DNA from: Rhizobium sp. BK650
Lineage (GTDB): Bacteria > Pseudomonadota > Alphaproteobacteria > Rhizobiales > Rhizobiaceae
Length of the DNA: 64,000 nucleotides
NCBI RefSeq assembly: GCF_014195325.1
Contig: NZ_JACIBK010000008.1
Span: forward strand, 248,001 to 312,000
Reading direction: 5' to 3'
In this document: piece after piece, positions 25,627 to 34,279 of the stretch
Numbering within the stretch: position 1 is the stretch's first letter
How the letters are laid out: each line of letters opens with the position of its first letter
Position numbers and translations under genes: made by a program
Notes under the pieces: generated by a model
Databases searched by the model: none
What the model was told of the DNA's origin: nothing
Seen by the model: the letters and a program-made list of their open reading frames with translations, nothing else

Positions 25627-26298
25627 ATGGATTTGAAGCGATCGCGAGGCAAGGTGCGGGTCATCAGCAATGAAAAGGATATTGAAGAGGGACTTGCCTC
25701 TCTCTTTGTTCTCGATCCGCGGCTGGTCGCGATTGCCAGGGAGGCCGGCCCTGTCCCGCTCAGGCTGCGCGAGCCGGGCTTTGCCGGCCTTGCCCATATT
25801 ATCGTGTCGCAGATGGTATCACGCGCCAGCGCCGAGGCGATCTGGCGGCGGATGCAGCCTGAAAGCGGACTGCTGAGTGCCGAGACTTACATATTGCTTC
25901 ATCCGGAGGCCTGGCGTGAATTCGGACTTTCGCGCGCCAAAGCCGATACACTGACGCGCATCGCGCAAGCCGTTGCCGACGGGCGAATCGACCTGGAGGG
26001 GTTGGTTCAAAAGCCTCCTGCGGAAGCGCTGGCGGAATTGACTGCGCAGAAGGGTATCGGACCTTGGACGGCAGAGGTCTATTTGATGTTCTGCGGCGGG
26101 CATGTGGATGTGTTTCCGGCGGGCGACGTAGCGCTCCAGGCAGCCGTTGCTGCGGCATTCGGTCTCGCTGAACGCCCTCAGACCAAAGTCCTTGCCGGGC
26201 TTGCAGAAATCTGGTCGCCCTGGCGCTCCGTCGCAGCCCGGCTTTTCTGGGCTTACTATGCCGCAAAAATGCGCCGGGACGTACTGCCGATCGATTAA
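25627..26298 (+). CDS. DNA-3-methyladenine glycosylase II (AlkA-type)
   Basis: Base-excision repair glycosylase removing alkylated purines. The 223-aa protein has the helix-hairpin-helix LTAQKGIGPWTAEVYLMF and the catalytic aspartate in FPAGDVALQ. It lacks the N-terminal beta domain of E. coli AlkA, as do many bacterial homologues. The start is uncertain: ATG 25603, 25612 or 25627, or GTG 25654, which has the best ribosome site (GAGGCAAG). It is divergent from gluQ with overlapping 5' regions. Confidence 0.86.
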   Translation: MDLKRSRGKVRVISNEKDIEEGLASLFVLDPRLVAIAREAGPVPLRLREPGFAGLAHIIVSQMVSRASAEAIWRRMQPESGLLSAETYILLHPEAWREFGLSRAKADTLTRIAQAVADGRIDLEGLVQKPPAEALAELTAQKGIGPWTAEVYLMFCGGHVDVFPAGDVALQAAVAAAFGLAERPQTKVLAGLAEIWSPWRSVAARLFWAYYAAKMRRDVLPID

Positions 26299-26454
26299 AG
26301 CCTTTCCTGGTTAGGTTGTTGCATCGTACCTGGAGGGTTCTAACGCCAGCGTCCCTCGATTCGCCTTTATTCCCTGATTTTATTGGACTTCACAATCCTG
26401 TAACAACCGGCCTAATATACAGGTGCAGATGCCGAATCGATCCAGGAGGGCTCC

Positions 26455-27012
26455 TTGACGATTGCAGTCTCCCCACAGGCCCTGCCGGCGCTCGTTCTGA
26501 ACGCCGACTATCGGCCGTTGAGTTACTATCCCTTGTCGCTCTGGTCCTGGCAGGACGCGATCAAGGCGGTATTTCTCGACCGTGTGAATATCATCGCGGA
26601 ATATGAGCACGAGGTTTCCTCACCGAGCTTCTCGATGCGGCTGCCGAGTGTCGTGTGCCTAAAGACTTACGTTCAGCCTTCCCGCAATCCCGCCTTTACC
26701 CGCTTCAATGTCTTCCTGCGTGACAGGTTCGAGTGCCAGTATTGCGGCGCGCATGACGATCTGACCTTCGATCATGTCATCCCGCGTGCGCATGGCGGCG
26801 AGACGACGTGGGAGAATGTCGTGGCAGCCTGTTCCCCCTGCAATCTGCGCAAGGGCAGCAAGCTTCCGCGGCAGGCAGGCATGTTCCCGGCGCAGAAGCC
26901 GTATCAGCCGACCGTGCAGGACCTGCACAATAACGGCCGGCTCTTCCCGCCGAATTATCTGCACGACAGCTGGCTCGACTACCTCTACTGGGATACCGAG
27001 CTGCAGCCCTGA
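26455..27012 (+). CDS. HNH endonuclease family protein
   Basis: 185-aa protein with the HNH fold: paired cysteines C94QYC97, FDHVIPRAHGG (His107, His113), Asn121 and a second pair C126SPC129N. The N-terminal domain (residues 1-80) is conserved in a widespread bacterial family of unknown role; these stand-alone proteins are not obviously restriction enzymes. The start is TTG at 26455, set by AGGAGGG at 26444-26450; no ATG occurs before residue 61. Confidence 0.85.
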   Translation: MTIAVSPQALPALVLNADYRPLSYYPLSLWSWQDAIKAVFLDRVNIIAEYEHEVSSPSFSMRLPSVVCLKTYVQPSRNPAFTRFNVFLRDRFECQYCGAHDDLTFDHVIPRAHGGETTWENVVAACSPCNLRKGSKLPRQAGMFPAQKPYQPTVQDLHNNGRLFPPNYLHDSWLDYLYWDTELQP

Positions 27013-27021
27013 TCGGAGTGC

Positions 27022-27537
27022 TTACGCAGTCTTCTTCACGCTCCAGAAAGCGAAGGTTGCGAGGATCAGGCTCGCGATCACATTCCAGCCCGCAAAGGAC
27101 AGGCCGAGAACGCGCAGTGCTGCATCCGTGCAGGACGGGCCCTTGATCGTGTTCAACTCGCCGAGGAGATCGCCGGCATTGGTGGTCATGCTGCTTGCGG
27201 TGGTCGAGCAGGTGGCAGGGCCGGGCCAGAAATGCCATTCCACGCCTGCGTGATAGACACCCATGCCGGCGCCGACGAGCATGAGGATGCCGACTGCGAG
27301 AATGATGGCGCGCGTCATCCAGCTCGGCAGCCCGATGAGAGCCGTAGCCGCGCCGACGATCGCGATCGGAATGCCGTAATAATAGGGCTGGCGCTGCAGC
27401 AGGCAGAGCGCGCACGGAATATAGCCGCCAATATACTGGAATCCGAGAGCCGTTCCGACCACCACCGCCATGCCGATGGCGAGCAGAAGCGAGAGAGTGA
27501 AGCCCGAGCGGGCAAGCGTCGTGGTGGTGGCATTCAT
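27022..27537 (-). CDS. dsbB: disulfide bond formation protein DsbB
   Basis: Inner-membrane quinone reductase that reoxidises DsbA. The 171-aa product has four membrane helices, the first cysteine pair in the loop PCALC (Cys42, Cys45) and the second pair Cys110 and Cys136 in the second periplasmic loop, the classical pattern. Start ATG 27537 has GGAG upstream at good spacing. It follows the YqaA-like gene by 22 bp, so the two are likely co-transcribed. The partner DsbA is not in the window. Confidence 0.9.
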   Translation of the reverse strand: MNATTTTLARSGFTLSLLLAIGMAVVVGTALGFQYIGGYIPCALCLLQRQPYYYGIPIAIVGAATALIGLPSWMTRAIILAVGILMLVGAGMGVYHAGVEWHFWPGPATCSTTASSMTTNAGDLLGELNTIKGPSCTDAALRVLGLSFAGWNVIASLILATFAFWSVKKTA

Positions 27538-27559
27538 GGCGGAACTCCGCGAAGTTGGC

Positions 27560-28150
27560 TCAGTGGGCAAAATATCGGTAGGCTAGATATAGCACGATCA
27601 CGACCGCCGCGCCGATGCCGACGATCTGGCCAAGGCGCTTCTCGATGAAGTGGCGGATCGGCTCGCCGTAACGGCGCAAGAGCCAGGCGAGGAAGAGGAA
27701 TCGGGCGCCGCGGGCGATGATCGCCGAAACGATAAAGAGCGGCAGGCTGACGTGGATGACGCCGGACAGGATCGTGACGACCTTGATCGGAGGCAGATGC
27801 GCCAGACCTGAGGTGACAAGCAGCAGCAGGATCGTCTCAAAGGTGACGTAGGACTTCATCTGCTCGAACTGATCGAGCTTTCCGTAGAATTCCAGAATCG
27901 GGCGAGCCACGGTCTCGTAAGCGTAATAGCCAAGCGCCCAGCCGGCAATGCCACCGAGGACCGATGCGACGGTAGCGATGATCGCGTAGCGATACGAGCG
28001 TTCGGGTTTGGCAAGCGCCATTGGCAGGAAGAGGACGTCAGCCGGAACTAGAAAGACGGAGCTTTCGACGAAGGCGATGACGGCAAGCCAGACTTCGGCC
28101 CATTTTGTCGAGGCCAGAGACATGGTCCAGTCGTAAAGTCTGCGGAGCAT
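27560..28150 (-). CDS. YqaA/DedA family (SNARE-associated) membrane protein
   Basis: 196-aa membrane protein with four or five helices and the DedA-type pattern: an N-terminal ESSVFLVPADVLFLPMAL re-entrant segment, GGIAGWALGYYAYE with conserved glycines, and LVTSGLAHLPPIKVVTILSG near the C-terminus. Members of the superfamily act as lipid scramblases or flippases. AAGGAA precedes ATG 28150. It is in tandem with dsbB. Confidence 0.85.
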   Translation of the reverse strand: MLRRLYDWTMSLASTKWAEVWLAVIAFVESSVFLVPADVLFLPMALAKPERSYRYAIIATVASVLGGIAGWALGYYAYETVARPILEFYGKLDQFEQMKSYVTFETILLLLVTSGLAHLPPIKVVTILSGVIHVSLPLFIVSAIIARGARFLFLAWLLRRYGEPIRHFIEKRLGQIVGIGAAVVIVLYLAYRYFAH

Positions 28151-28350
28151 CCGGTTCCTTTCCTTGTTGCGACGCACAAAGCATTAGGGGCCGATCATGA
28201 CGCTGTAAATGCTCGCTCTGCGGCTTCTAGGCGCTCGCACTGAAAATTTTCGTGATCTGATGCGGGTATGTCCTCCTAAAATTTAGCGGGATGGCAAAGC
28301 CGCGAATCTGCGGCAAGTTATCGAGCGGTTGACATAGGTGATGGCGTGCA

Positions 28351-28653
28351 ATGAAGGTGAGGGTGATACAGGGCGGGCTCAGCACTGCCGCAAAAACGGA
28401 TGGTAGAGAGGATCATCGCTCGCCGGACCATGAGGATGTTCGCCGCGAGGCCGAGCGACGCCTTGGCGCCAGCGGGTATCACCGCTTGCGGGTCAGGGAA
28501 TTTGCCGTCGGCGTGCCGATGCCATCAGCCATCAAATATCTCGCCATGCAGATCGAATTTGCTGTCGAGGCGATCTGCCGGCTCGACCCCATTCCGGTCG
28601 ATTTCTATTCGGACCTTTATTGGCCGAAGCTGGAGAACATCACGACCGCGTGA
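28351..28653 (+). CDS. hypothetical protein, 100 aa
   Basis: Unrecognised. The N-terminal third is polar and charged; the C-terminal part (ASGYHRLRVREFAVGVPMPS, then IEFAVEAICRLDPIPVDFYS) looks like a folded alpha/beta segment and ends YWPKLE. No membrane helix or signal. No clear ribosome site stands before ATG 28351, and a TTGACA lies only 17 bp upstream, so the true start may be further downstream. The protein-like composition supports a real gene. Confidence 0.55.
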   Translation: MKVRVIQGGLSTAAKTDGREDHRSPDHEDVRREAERRLGASGYHRLRVREFAVGVPMPSAIKYLAMQIEFAVEAICRLDPIPVDFYSDLYWPKLENITTA

Positions 28654-28768
28654 TCGAGTCTTGCTGCCGATTATCCAATCGGCAGCGGCGCCACGGCTGC
28701 GCGGCTAGTGAGTAATCTTACCCTTAATAGAACCGGCCTGAGGAGTCGCGGCCATAGCCGTGGCGCTT

Positions 28769-30511
28769 TTAAGACAGGTCCATCGATTTTTCCCACTGCT
28801 GGCGCAATACGTTCATCTCGGTGCGTTTCTGGGCCATCTCACTGACGACCGCGCGGAGATTCGGATGGCGCGACATGAACATGTTGAAATCGCGTCGCTC
28901 CAGCACTTCGAACTGGCAGAAATCGACGGCGATGATGTCGGCCGTCCGGCGTCCGCCGCTGAGCAGCGCCATTTCGCCGAAAAATGCACCGGGTTCAAGC
29001 CGTACCGCGCCGCTTGCCAGCCGTACTTCGACAGCGCCGGAGGAGATGAAATACATGCTGTCGCCGCGGTCGCCGCGGCGGATGACGCGTTCGCCGGGCG
29101 AGGCGAGTTTCGGGTTGAACAGCAGCAGAAGTTCCTCGAGCGCATCTTCGCCAACTTCGGAGAAAAGCGGAAAGGTATCGACCAGCTGTTGGATCCGCAG
29201 ATGATGCTGGCGTGCGCGCTCCTCGCCGAGCGCCCGGATCTTTTCCAGTTCCCGCGCCAGGATATCCTGGTTCTTCCGACCGTAGCCTTCGTAGATGCGC
29301 GGCCACTTCACCTTGATCTGGCGATTGAGCTTCTCCGCAACGAAGATGACGAGCGGGTTGAGAGTGATGGAGAGGATTGCGGCTGCGAGGATCAGATCCT
29401 GTCCTTCTTGTGGCAAGAGCCCGAGCGAAACGCCGAGACCGGCGAGGATGAAGGAGAATTCGCCGATCTGGGCAAGGCCGCCGGCGGCCGTCAGGCCCAT
29501 GCCGATCGGATAGCGCAGCAGGGTTACGATCGCGAAGGAGATCACCGCCTTGCCGATGATGATCAGCGCCAATGCTCCGATGACGGCCAGAGGCTGACGC
29601 AGGATGATAGAAGGGTCGAAGAGCATGCCGACCGAGACAAAGAACAATACCGAAAAGGCATTTTGCAGCGGTAGTGAATCAGCGGCGGCGCGATGGCTGA
29701 GATGGGACTCACTCATGACCACACCAGCGAAGAAGGCACCGAGCGCGAAGGAAACACCGAAGATCGCCGCCGAGCCGAAGGCGATGCCGAGAGCGATGGC
29801 AAGGACGGCGAGGGTGAAGAGTTCACGCGAGCCGGTGCGGGCGATCAGCGTCAGAAGCCAGGGCACAATGCGCGGGCCGAGGAAGATCGCCATGGCTGCG
29901 AAGCCCGCGACCTTCAGCAAGGTGAGCGCGATCGTGATCCAAAGCGGCAGGTCTACGCCGTGCCAGGTATCACTTGCGTGTCCGCCCAGCAGCTCGGCCA
30001 GCGCGGGCAGCAGTACGAGCGCCAGCACCATTGCCAGATCCTCGACGATCAGCCAACCGACGGCAACGCGTCCGCCGGCAGTGTTGATAAGATTGCGTTC
30101 TTCCAGCGCTTTCAGAAGGACGACGGTGCTGGCGACGGAAAGGCTGAGGCCGAAGACGATGCCTGCGCCGAGGCTCCAGCCCCAGAGTTTGCCGAGGCCG
30201 ACGCCGAGCAGGGTGGCAAGCAGGATCTGACCGATCGCGCCCGGCACGGCGATGCCACGCACGGCCAGAAGATCGGATGCGGAAAAGTGCAGGCCGACGC
30301 CGAACATCAGCAGGATCACACCCATTTCGGCGAGCTGACTGGCAAGCTCCGTGTCGGCCACAAAGCCTGGTGTGAACGGTCCCATGAAAATGCCGGCGAA
30401 GAGATAGCCGACCAGTGGCGGCAGCCGCAGCCTGTCGGCGCAATAGCCAAGAACCGCCGCAAAGACGAAGCTTATGGCTACCGTCGCAATCAATCCCGTT
30501 TCCTGATGCAT
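28769..30511 (-). CDS. CPA2-type cation/proton antiporter with cyclic nucleotide-binding domain
   Basis: 580-aa protein. Residues 1-390 form a 12-helix Na+/H+ exchanger domain with the CPA2 signatures GYLFAGIFMGPF and GVSFALGAFFAGVVMSES. After a linker, residues about 455-575 match a cyclic-nucleotide-binding domain: NPKLASPGERVIRRGDRGDS, then FFGEMALLSGGRRTADI with the phosphate-binding motif. There is no TrkA-N NAD domain as in KefB/KefC, so control by a cyclic nucleotide or similar ligand is suggested. ATG 30511 has GAGAGGG upstream. It may export K+ or Na+; the ion is not determinable. Confidence 0.88.
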   Translation of the reverse strand: MHQETGLIATVAISFVFAAVLGYCADRLRLPPLVGYLFAGIFMGPFTPGFVADTELASQLAEMGVILLMFGVGLHFSASDLLAVRGIAVPGAIGQILLATLLGVGLGKLWGWSLGAGIVFGLSLSVASTVVLLKALEERNLINTAGGRVAVGWLIVEDLAMVLALVLLPALAELLGGHASDTWHGVDLPLWITIALTLLKVAGFAAMAIFLGPRIVPWLLTLIARTGSRELFTLAVLAIALGIAFGSAAIFGVSFALGAFFAGVVMSESHLSHRAAADSLPLQNAFSVLFFVSVGMLFDPSIILRQPLAVIGALALIIIGKAVISFAIVTLLRYPIGMGLTAAGGLAQIGEFSFILAGLGVSLGLLPQEGQDLILAAAILSITLNPLVIFVAEKLNRQIKVKWPRIYEGYGRKNQDILARELEKIRALGEERARQHHLRIQQLVDTFPLFSEVGEDALEELLLLFNPKLASPGERVIRRGDRGDSMYFISSGAVEVRLASGAVRLEPGAFFGEMALLSGGRRTADIIAVDFCQFEVLERRDFNMFMSRHPNLRAVVSEMAQKRTEMNVLRQQWEKSMDLS

Positions 30512-30668
30512 CAGCCCTCTCAAAATGCCCGGAGGCCGGCACTTTAGGATGAAGCGCCAGCAAAGTTAAAGAGTTGATTTGAATGGAGTGGGCCTAAATT
30601 GTCGGCTTTTTTCCGGAACCACGAGGCTCCCGCATCGTTGCCTCTACAGGAAAACAAGGAGAAGAGAG

Positions 30669-30974
30669 ATGCGAAAGATCATCATCAATTGCGCAATCGC
30701 TGCCCTTGCCCTGGGCTCGGCTGCAGCGCCTGCGATGGCAGACAGTGTGACGGTCACCCGCGAGCGTGCGTACGACGGTTATGACCGTTATGACCATTAT
30801 GACCGTGATCGGGCTCGCCCTGGTGTTACCATTAGCGATCGCGGCATTACGTTCGGCGCGGTGCGCGAACGGGATCGCTGGCGCGATCGGGACCGTGACC
30901 GCTGCTACACACGTAGCATCACCCGTGAGACCGACGAAGGCACTGTCACAAAAACGGTGCGCCGCTGTGACTAA
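30669..30974 (+). CDS. small secreted YD/R-rich protein
   Basis: 101-aa protein with a signal peptide (cleavage likely after AMA, residue 24), then a repetitive Tyr-Asp-Arg segment (YDGYDRYDHYDRDR) and an Arg/Asp-rich middle (DRWRDRDRDRCYTR), ending KTVRRCD. Two cysteines could form a disulfide. AAGGAG precedes ATG 30669. Similar small periplasmic proteins are common in rhizobia, but the function is not known. Confidence 0.7.
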   Translation: MRKIIINCAIAALALGSAAAPAMADSVTVTRERAYDGYDRYDHYDRDRARPGVTISDRGITFGAVRERDRWRDRDRDRCYTRSITRETDEGTVTKTVRRCD

Positions 30975-31080
30975 AGCCTGACGTGAGGCTCGGCACTCGA
31001 CTCGCTGAACATCGATCACCAAGGTCTATGCCCTCGCCCTTCGGGGCGCGGGCGAAGCATAAAGTCATTTCAGAGATATT

Positions 31081-31165
31081 TGGTGCCCCATGCCGGGGTC
31101 GAACCAGCACTTCTTTCGAAACTCGATTTTGAGTCGAGCGCGTCTACCAATTCCGCCAATGGGGC
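31081..31165 (-). tRNA. tRNA-Leu (anticodon CAA)
   Basis: 85-nt class II tRNA read on the minus strand. Acceptor stem GCCCCAT / ATGGGGC with a genome-encoded CCA tail (31081-31083). The anticodon stem CTCGA/TCGAG encloses the loop CTCAAAA, giving anticodon CAA, which decodes UUG. A variable arm follows, then the T arm with GGTTCGACCCC. No integration-site duplication is visible beside it. Confidence 0.95.
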
Positions 31166-31250
31166 AGCGAAATACGAGGCGGCTGTCTAACATGCGTTCG
31201 CCCGCGCGTGCAAGACGGCGGGCGAAGTTTTGGAGTTTGGAAATCGAGGT

Positions 31251-32546
31251 TTAGTGGGCGACCGTTGCGCTTGGTCCGGTGAGGCCGGATTTCTTCAGCG
31301 TGATCGCCAGGATCGACGCCAGCAGGCAGAAGGCGCCGGCAATGAAGAAGGCGGGCAGGTAGCTTTCCAGCGCCGTGCGCGACAGGCCGGCGCCATAGGC
31401 GGCCGTCGCGGCGCCAAGCTGATGGCCAGCAAAGACCCAACCGAAAACGAGACCTGCTTTTTCGCGGCCGAAGCGGTCGGCAGCGATCTTAACAGTCGGC
31501 GGCACGGTGGCGATCCAGTCGAGGCCGTAGAATACGGCGAAGATCGACAGACCATAGAAAGAGAAATCGCTGAAGGGCAGGAACAGCAGCGAGAGGCCGC
31601 GCAGGCCGTAATACCAGAAGAGCAGCCAGCGATTGTCGAAGCGGTCGGAGAGCCAGCCGGAACCGATTGTGCCGAAGAAATCGAAGATGCCCATAACTGC
31701 AAGCACGCTGGCGGCTGCGACCGGCATGATGCCGAAATCGCCGCAGAGGGTGACGAAATGCGTCTGGATCAGGCCATTGGTGCTGAGCCCGCAGATGAAG
31801 AAGGTGGCAAACAGGATCCAGAAGGTCGAGGTTCTCGAGATTTCCTTTAGGATTGTGATCGGCGTCGCAAGTGCGGCGCCGAGCGTGCCGCGGGCCGGAG
31901 CCGGCACAACTTGGGTTTCTCCGACTGAGGGCAGGTTTACGTCCGAGGGTCGGTCACGCATGAAGAGCAGCACTAGAAGGGCGGCGACCATGATCATGGC
32001 GCAGACGAAAAAGACGGTCGCGCGCCAGCCGTAGCGTTCGGTCAGCTCCGCCATCAGCGGCAGGAAGACGAGCTGGCCGGTCGCCGAGCTTGCCGAGAGC
32101 ATGCCGACAACGAGACCGCGATGCTTGACGAACCAGCGCGTGGAAACCGTGGCGGCCAGGACCATGGCCGTCAGTCCGGTGCCGAAGCCGACAACGATGC
32201 CCCACAGAGCCAGCAGATGCCACAGCTTGGTCATGAACAGCGAACCGACGAAACCTGCGCCGATGAGGGCGAGCGCAAAGACGATGACTTTGCGAACGCC
32301 GAAATAGTTCATGAAGGCTGCCGCGAACGGGCCCATCAGACCGAAAAGGATCAGGCGGATGGCAAGGGCAGAGGAGATCTGCGAGGTTTCCCAGCCAAAT
32401 TCGTCCTGTAGCGGTTTGATGAGGACACCCGGCGCACCCATGGCGCCGGCGGTTACCAGCATGGTCAGGAAGGTGGCGGCGACGACGACCCATCCATAGT
32501 GGATGTTCCGCCGGGCGAGGGATGACGCGAGGACTGCAGAGACCAT
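31251..32546 (-). CDS. MFS transporter
   Basis: 431-aa major facilitator with 12 predicted helices. The motif-A region reads FMNYFGVRKVIVFALALIG after helix 2, and the second half has a related loop GSGWLSDRFDNRWLL. It resembles the oxalate/monocarboxylate-type MFS branch. The start ATG 32546 is chosen over 32582. It is divergent from a TetR gene, with two palindromic operators between, so expression is probably induced when the TetR ligand is present; export or uptake of that ligand is likely. Confidence 0.85.
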   Translation of the reverse strand: MVSAVLASSLARRNIHYGWVVVAATFLTMLVTAGAMGAPGVLIKPLQDEFGWETSQISSALAIRLILFGLMGPFAAAFMNYFGVRKVIVFALALIGAGFVGSLFMTKLWHLLALWGIVVGFGTGLTAMVLAATVSTRWFVKHRGLVVGMLSASSATGQLVFLPLMAELTERYGWRATVFFVCAMIMVAALLVLLFMRDRPSDVNLPSVGETQVVPAPARGTLGAALATPITILKEISRTSTFWILFATFFICGLSTNGLIQTHFVTLCGDFGIMPVAAASVLAVMGIFDFFGTIGSGWLSDRFDNRWLLFWYYGLRGLSLLFLPFSDFSFYGLSIFAVFYGLDWIATVPPTVKIAADRFGREKAGLVFGWVFAGHQLGAATAAYGAGLSRTALESYLPAFFIAGAFCLLASILAITLKKSGLTGPSATVAH

Positions 32547-32592
32547 GGACAAATTCCGTTTATGACGTGGGGGACCGTACAAGAGTGCTTAC

Positions 32593-32606
32593 ATGATGAT
32601 CATCAT
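32593..32606. promoter_or_regulatory. TetR operator 1 (ATGATG-AT-CATCAT)
   Basis: Perfect 14-bp palindrome between the divergent MFS and TetR genes, 47 bp from the MFS start. Together with the second site 29 bp away it forms a two-site arrangement typical of TetR-family repressors. Confidence 0.65.
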
Positions 32607-32611
32607 ATTTG

Positions 32612-32640
32612 TTGCGTATTGATGATGGACATCATATAAA
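32612..32640 (+). promoter_or_regulatory. tetR promoter
   Basis: TTGCGT (32612-32617), 17-bp spacer, TATAAA (32635-32640); the predicted start is near 32647, 24 bp before the ATG. Operator 2 fills the spacer, so the gene is probably autorepressed. Confidence 0.5.
32622..32635. promoter_or_regulatory. TetR operator 2 (ATGATG-GA-CATCAT)
   Basis: Same 6-bp arms as operator 1 with a GA centre. It overlaps the spacer of the predicted tetR promoter, and lies just after a perfect TTGACA on the minus strand (32647-32642) that could be the MFS -35 element. Confidence 0.65.
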
Positions 32641-32670
32641 TTGTCAAGCGACCATTTCCGGAGACAAAAA

Positions 32671-33243
32671 ATGCGAGTCAGCCGCCAGAAATTTGCAGAA
32701 AACCGCGAAAAGATTCTGACGGCAGCCAGCGTGCTCTTCCGCGAGAATGGCTTTGACGGCGTTGGCGTCGCCGACATCATGAAAGCCGCTGGCCTGACCC
32801 ATGGCGGGTTTTACGGCCACTTCGAATCGAAGGACGATCTTGCGTTGGAGGTCAGCCGCAAGCTGATCGAGCGCGTGGAGGAACGCTGGCGAGAACAGAT
32901 TGCCAGCCAGCCGGAGCGACCGTTGCAGGCGCTACTCGATCACTACATCCACTGGCGCACGGTCGATGATCCCGGCGGAAGTTGCGTATTCGCCTCGCTG
33001 ACCCAGGAAGTCAGCCGCAGCGAAGGCGCGGTCCGGGCGACCTTCAGTGAGGGACTGTCGACGCTGGTGGATGTTTTGCAGGATATCGTGCCGGGCGAGA
33101 CGCTGGAAGAGCGCCGCGCCAATGCGACAACGACGCTTTCGTCGATGATGGGAGCTGTCATCCTTGCCCGGGCGGTCGAGGATCGGGCGCTCGCCGAACA
33201 ATTCCTGGTCACGATGCGCCGCAAGCTCAACTCGGAGCTTTAA
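32671..33243 (+). CDS. TetR/AcrR family transcriptional regulator
   Basis: 190-aa repressor. The N-terminal helix-turn-helix is clear: ENREKILTAASVLFRENGFD then VGVADIMKAAGLTHGGFYGH and FESKDDL (to about residue 55), followed by an all-helical ligand-binding domain with CVFASLTQEVSRS. The DNA-binding part resembles the subgroup with a YGHF recognition helix, often controlling divergent transporters. Start ATG 32671 has GGAG at 32660. It probably represses itself and the MFS gene through the two palindromes. The ligand is unknown. The stop shares TTAA with the convergent methyltransferase. Confidence 0.9.
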   Translation: MRVSRQKFAENREKILTAASVLFRENGFDGVGVADIMKAAGLTHGGFYGHFESKDDLALEVSRKLIERVEERWREQIASQPERPLQALLDHYIHWRTVDDPGGSCVFASLTQEVSRSEGAVRATFSEGLSTLVDVLQDIVPGETLEERRANATTTLSSMMGAVILARAVEDRALAEQFLVTMRRKLNSEL

Positions 33244-34034
33244 TCGCGGAAGGCTATCAATGCATTGCCTTCGACGATTTCGGTGAATTTTCCGTTCGGC
33301 GACAGGGCGGCTAGCTCGCTGCGGAAGGCAGCCTCGAATTCCTGTGCCTTGTCGCCGAGCGCTTGGAGAGAAGTGACGGACATGGAAAAGGCACGGCCGA
33401 CAATATCGTCCGTGCCGATGAGACGCTCGTTGACGATGCCGATGCGTTCGAGCTTGCGGAAGGATGAACGCAGCAGGATCGTCTCATGCGGCCCGAACTC
33501 TACCCCTCGGCGCTGCTGACGCTCGGCGCTTCTTTCCGGCGAATAGGCTTCCGAGAGCTGGTGCAGGACGTCACGCCAATCCGGTGTCGCCGATATATGC
33601 CTGTCGGAGAAGAGAACGACGGCGCCGCCCGTAGCGATAAGCTTGTCGAGGGCCGCAAGCGTTGCCGGGCGGTCCATCCAGTGGAAGGAGCGGCCCATGA
33701 CGGCAAGCTTCAGCGGTGCTAAGTCCGGGCTGAGATCGTAGGAGGAGCCCTGGACGAGCCGTATGCTCACGCTTGCTTCGGCGGCATTGCCGCGGGCGAC
33801 ATCCAGCATTTCGGGTTCAGGATCGACCCCGATCACATCAGCACCCGCGAGCCGGGCAAAGGCCACGCCGAGAGGTGCCGGTCCGCAGCCGAGATCCAGC
33901 ACACGCTCGCCCGGCTTCAGGCCGGTCCGTTCGGCGACGCGTTCTATCAGCCTGTCCGGATAGGGGACACGGAAGCGGCTGTAATAGTCGGCGGTGGTGC
34001 GGAAGCGGCGAGCTTCGAAAGGAACGATGGTCAT
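33240..34034 (-). CDS. class I SAM-dependent methyltransferase
   Basis: 264-aa protein with the Rossmann motif I VLDLGCGPAPLG (residues about 45-56), acidic motif II VIGVDPEPEMLDVA, and RSFHWMDRPATLAALDKL in the motif IV-post I region. Its C-terminal part contains no further recognised domain. The family methylates small molecules; the substrate is unknown. It converges with tetR, sharing a TTAA at 33240-33243. Confidence 0.85.
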   Translation of the reverse strand: MTIVPFEARRFRTTADYYSRFRVPYPDRLIERVAERTGLKPGERVLDLGCGPAPLGVAFARLAGADVIGVDPEPEMLDVARGNAAEASVSIRLVQGSSYDLSPDLAPLKLAVMGRSFHWMDRPATLAALDKLIATGGAVVLFSDRHISATPDWRDVLHQLSEAYSPERSAERQQRRGVEFGPHETILLRSSFRKLERIGIVNERLIGTDDIVGRAFSMSVTSLQALGDKAQEFEAAFRSELAALSPNGKFTEIVEGNALIAFRD

Positions 34035-34279
34035 GCGGACGGCCCTCTGTGTGAAGCAAACCGCTACGGCTCAAGTGTGACCGACTCGTGATGGTGTGGC
34101 ACGCGCCGTTTCGAAAGAGGTCACATTTTCGTTCGCCCAGCGCACAGCAGTGTGATCTGCTTCAATAGGTCGCGACCGAGCAGGGCATCGATATTCTATG
34201 TGCGGCGATGCCGAAAATGCTGATATCGGAAATGGAGTGGTCTCCCTCTGCGTTATCGGGGGGAGACTGCCATGGCGGC

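Noticed and set aside
31081..31250. Integration site of a mobile element at tRNA-Leu
   Set aside because: No integrase, no duplicated tRNA end, and no change of gene character beside it.
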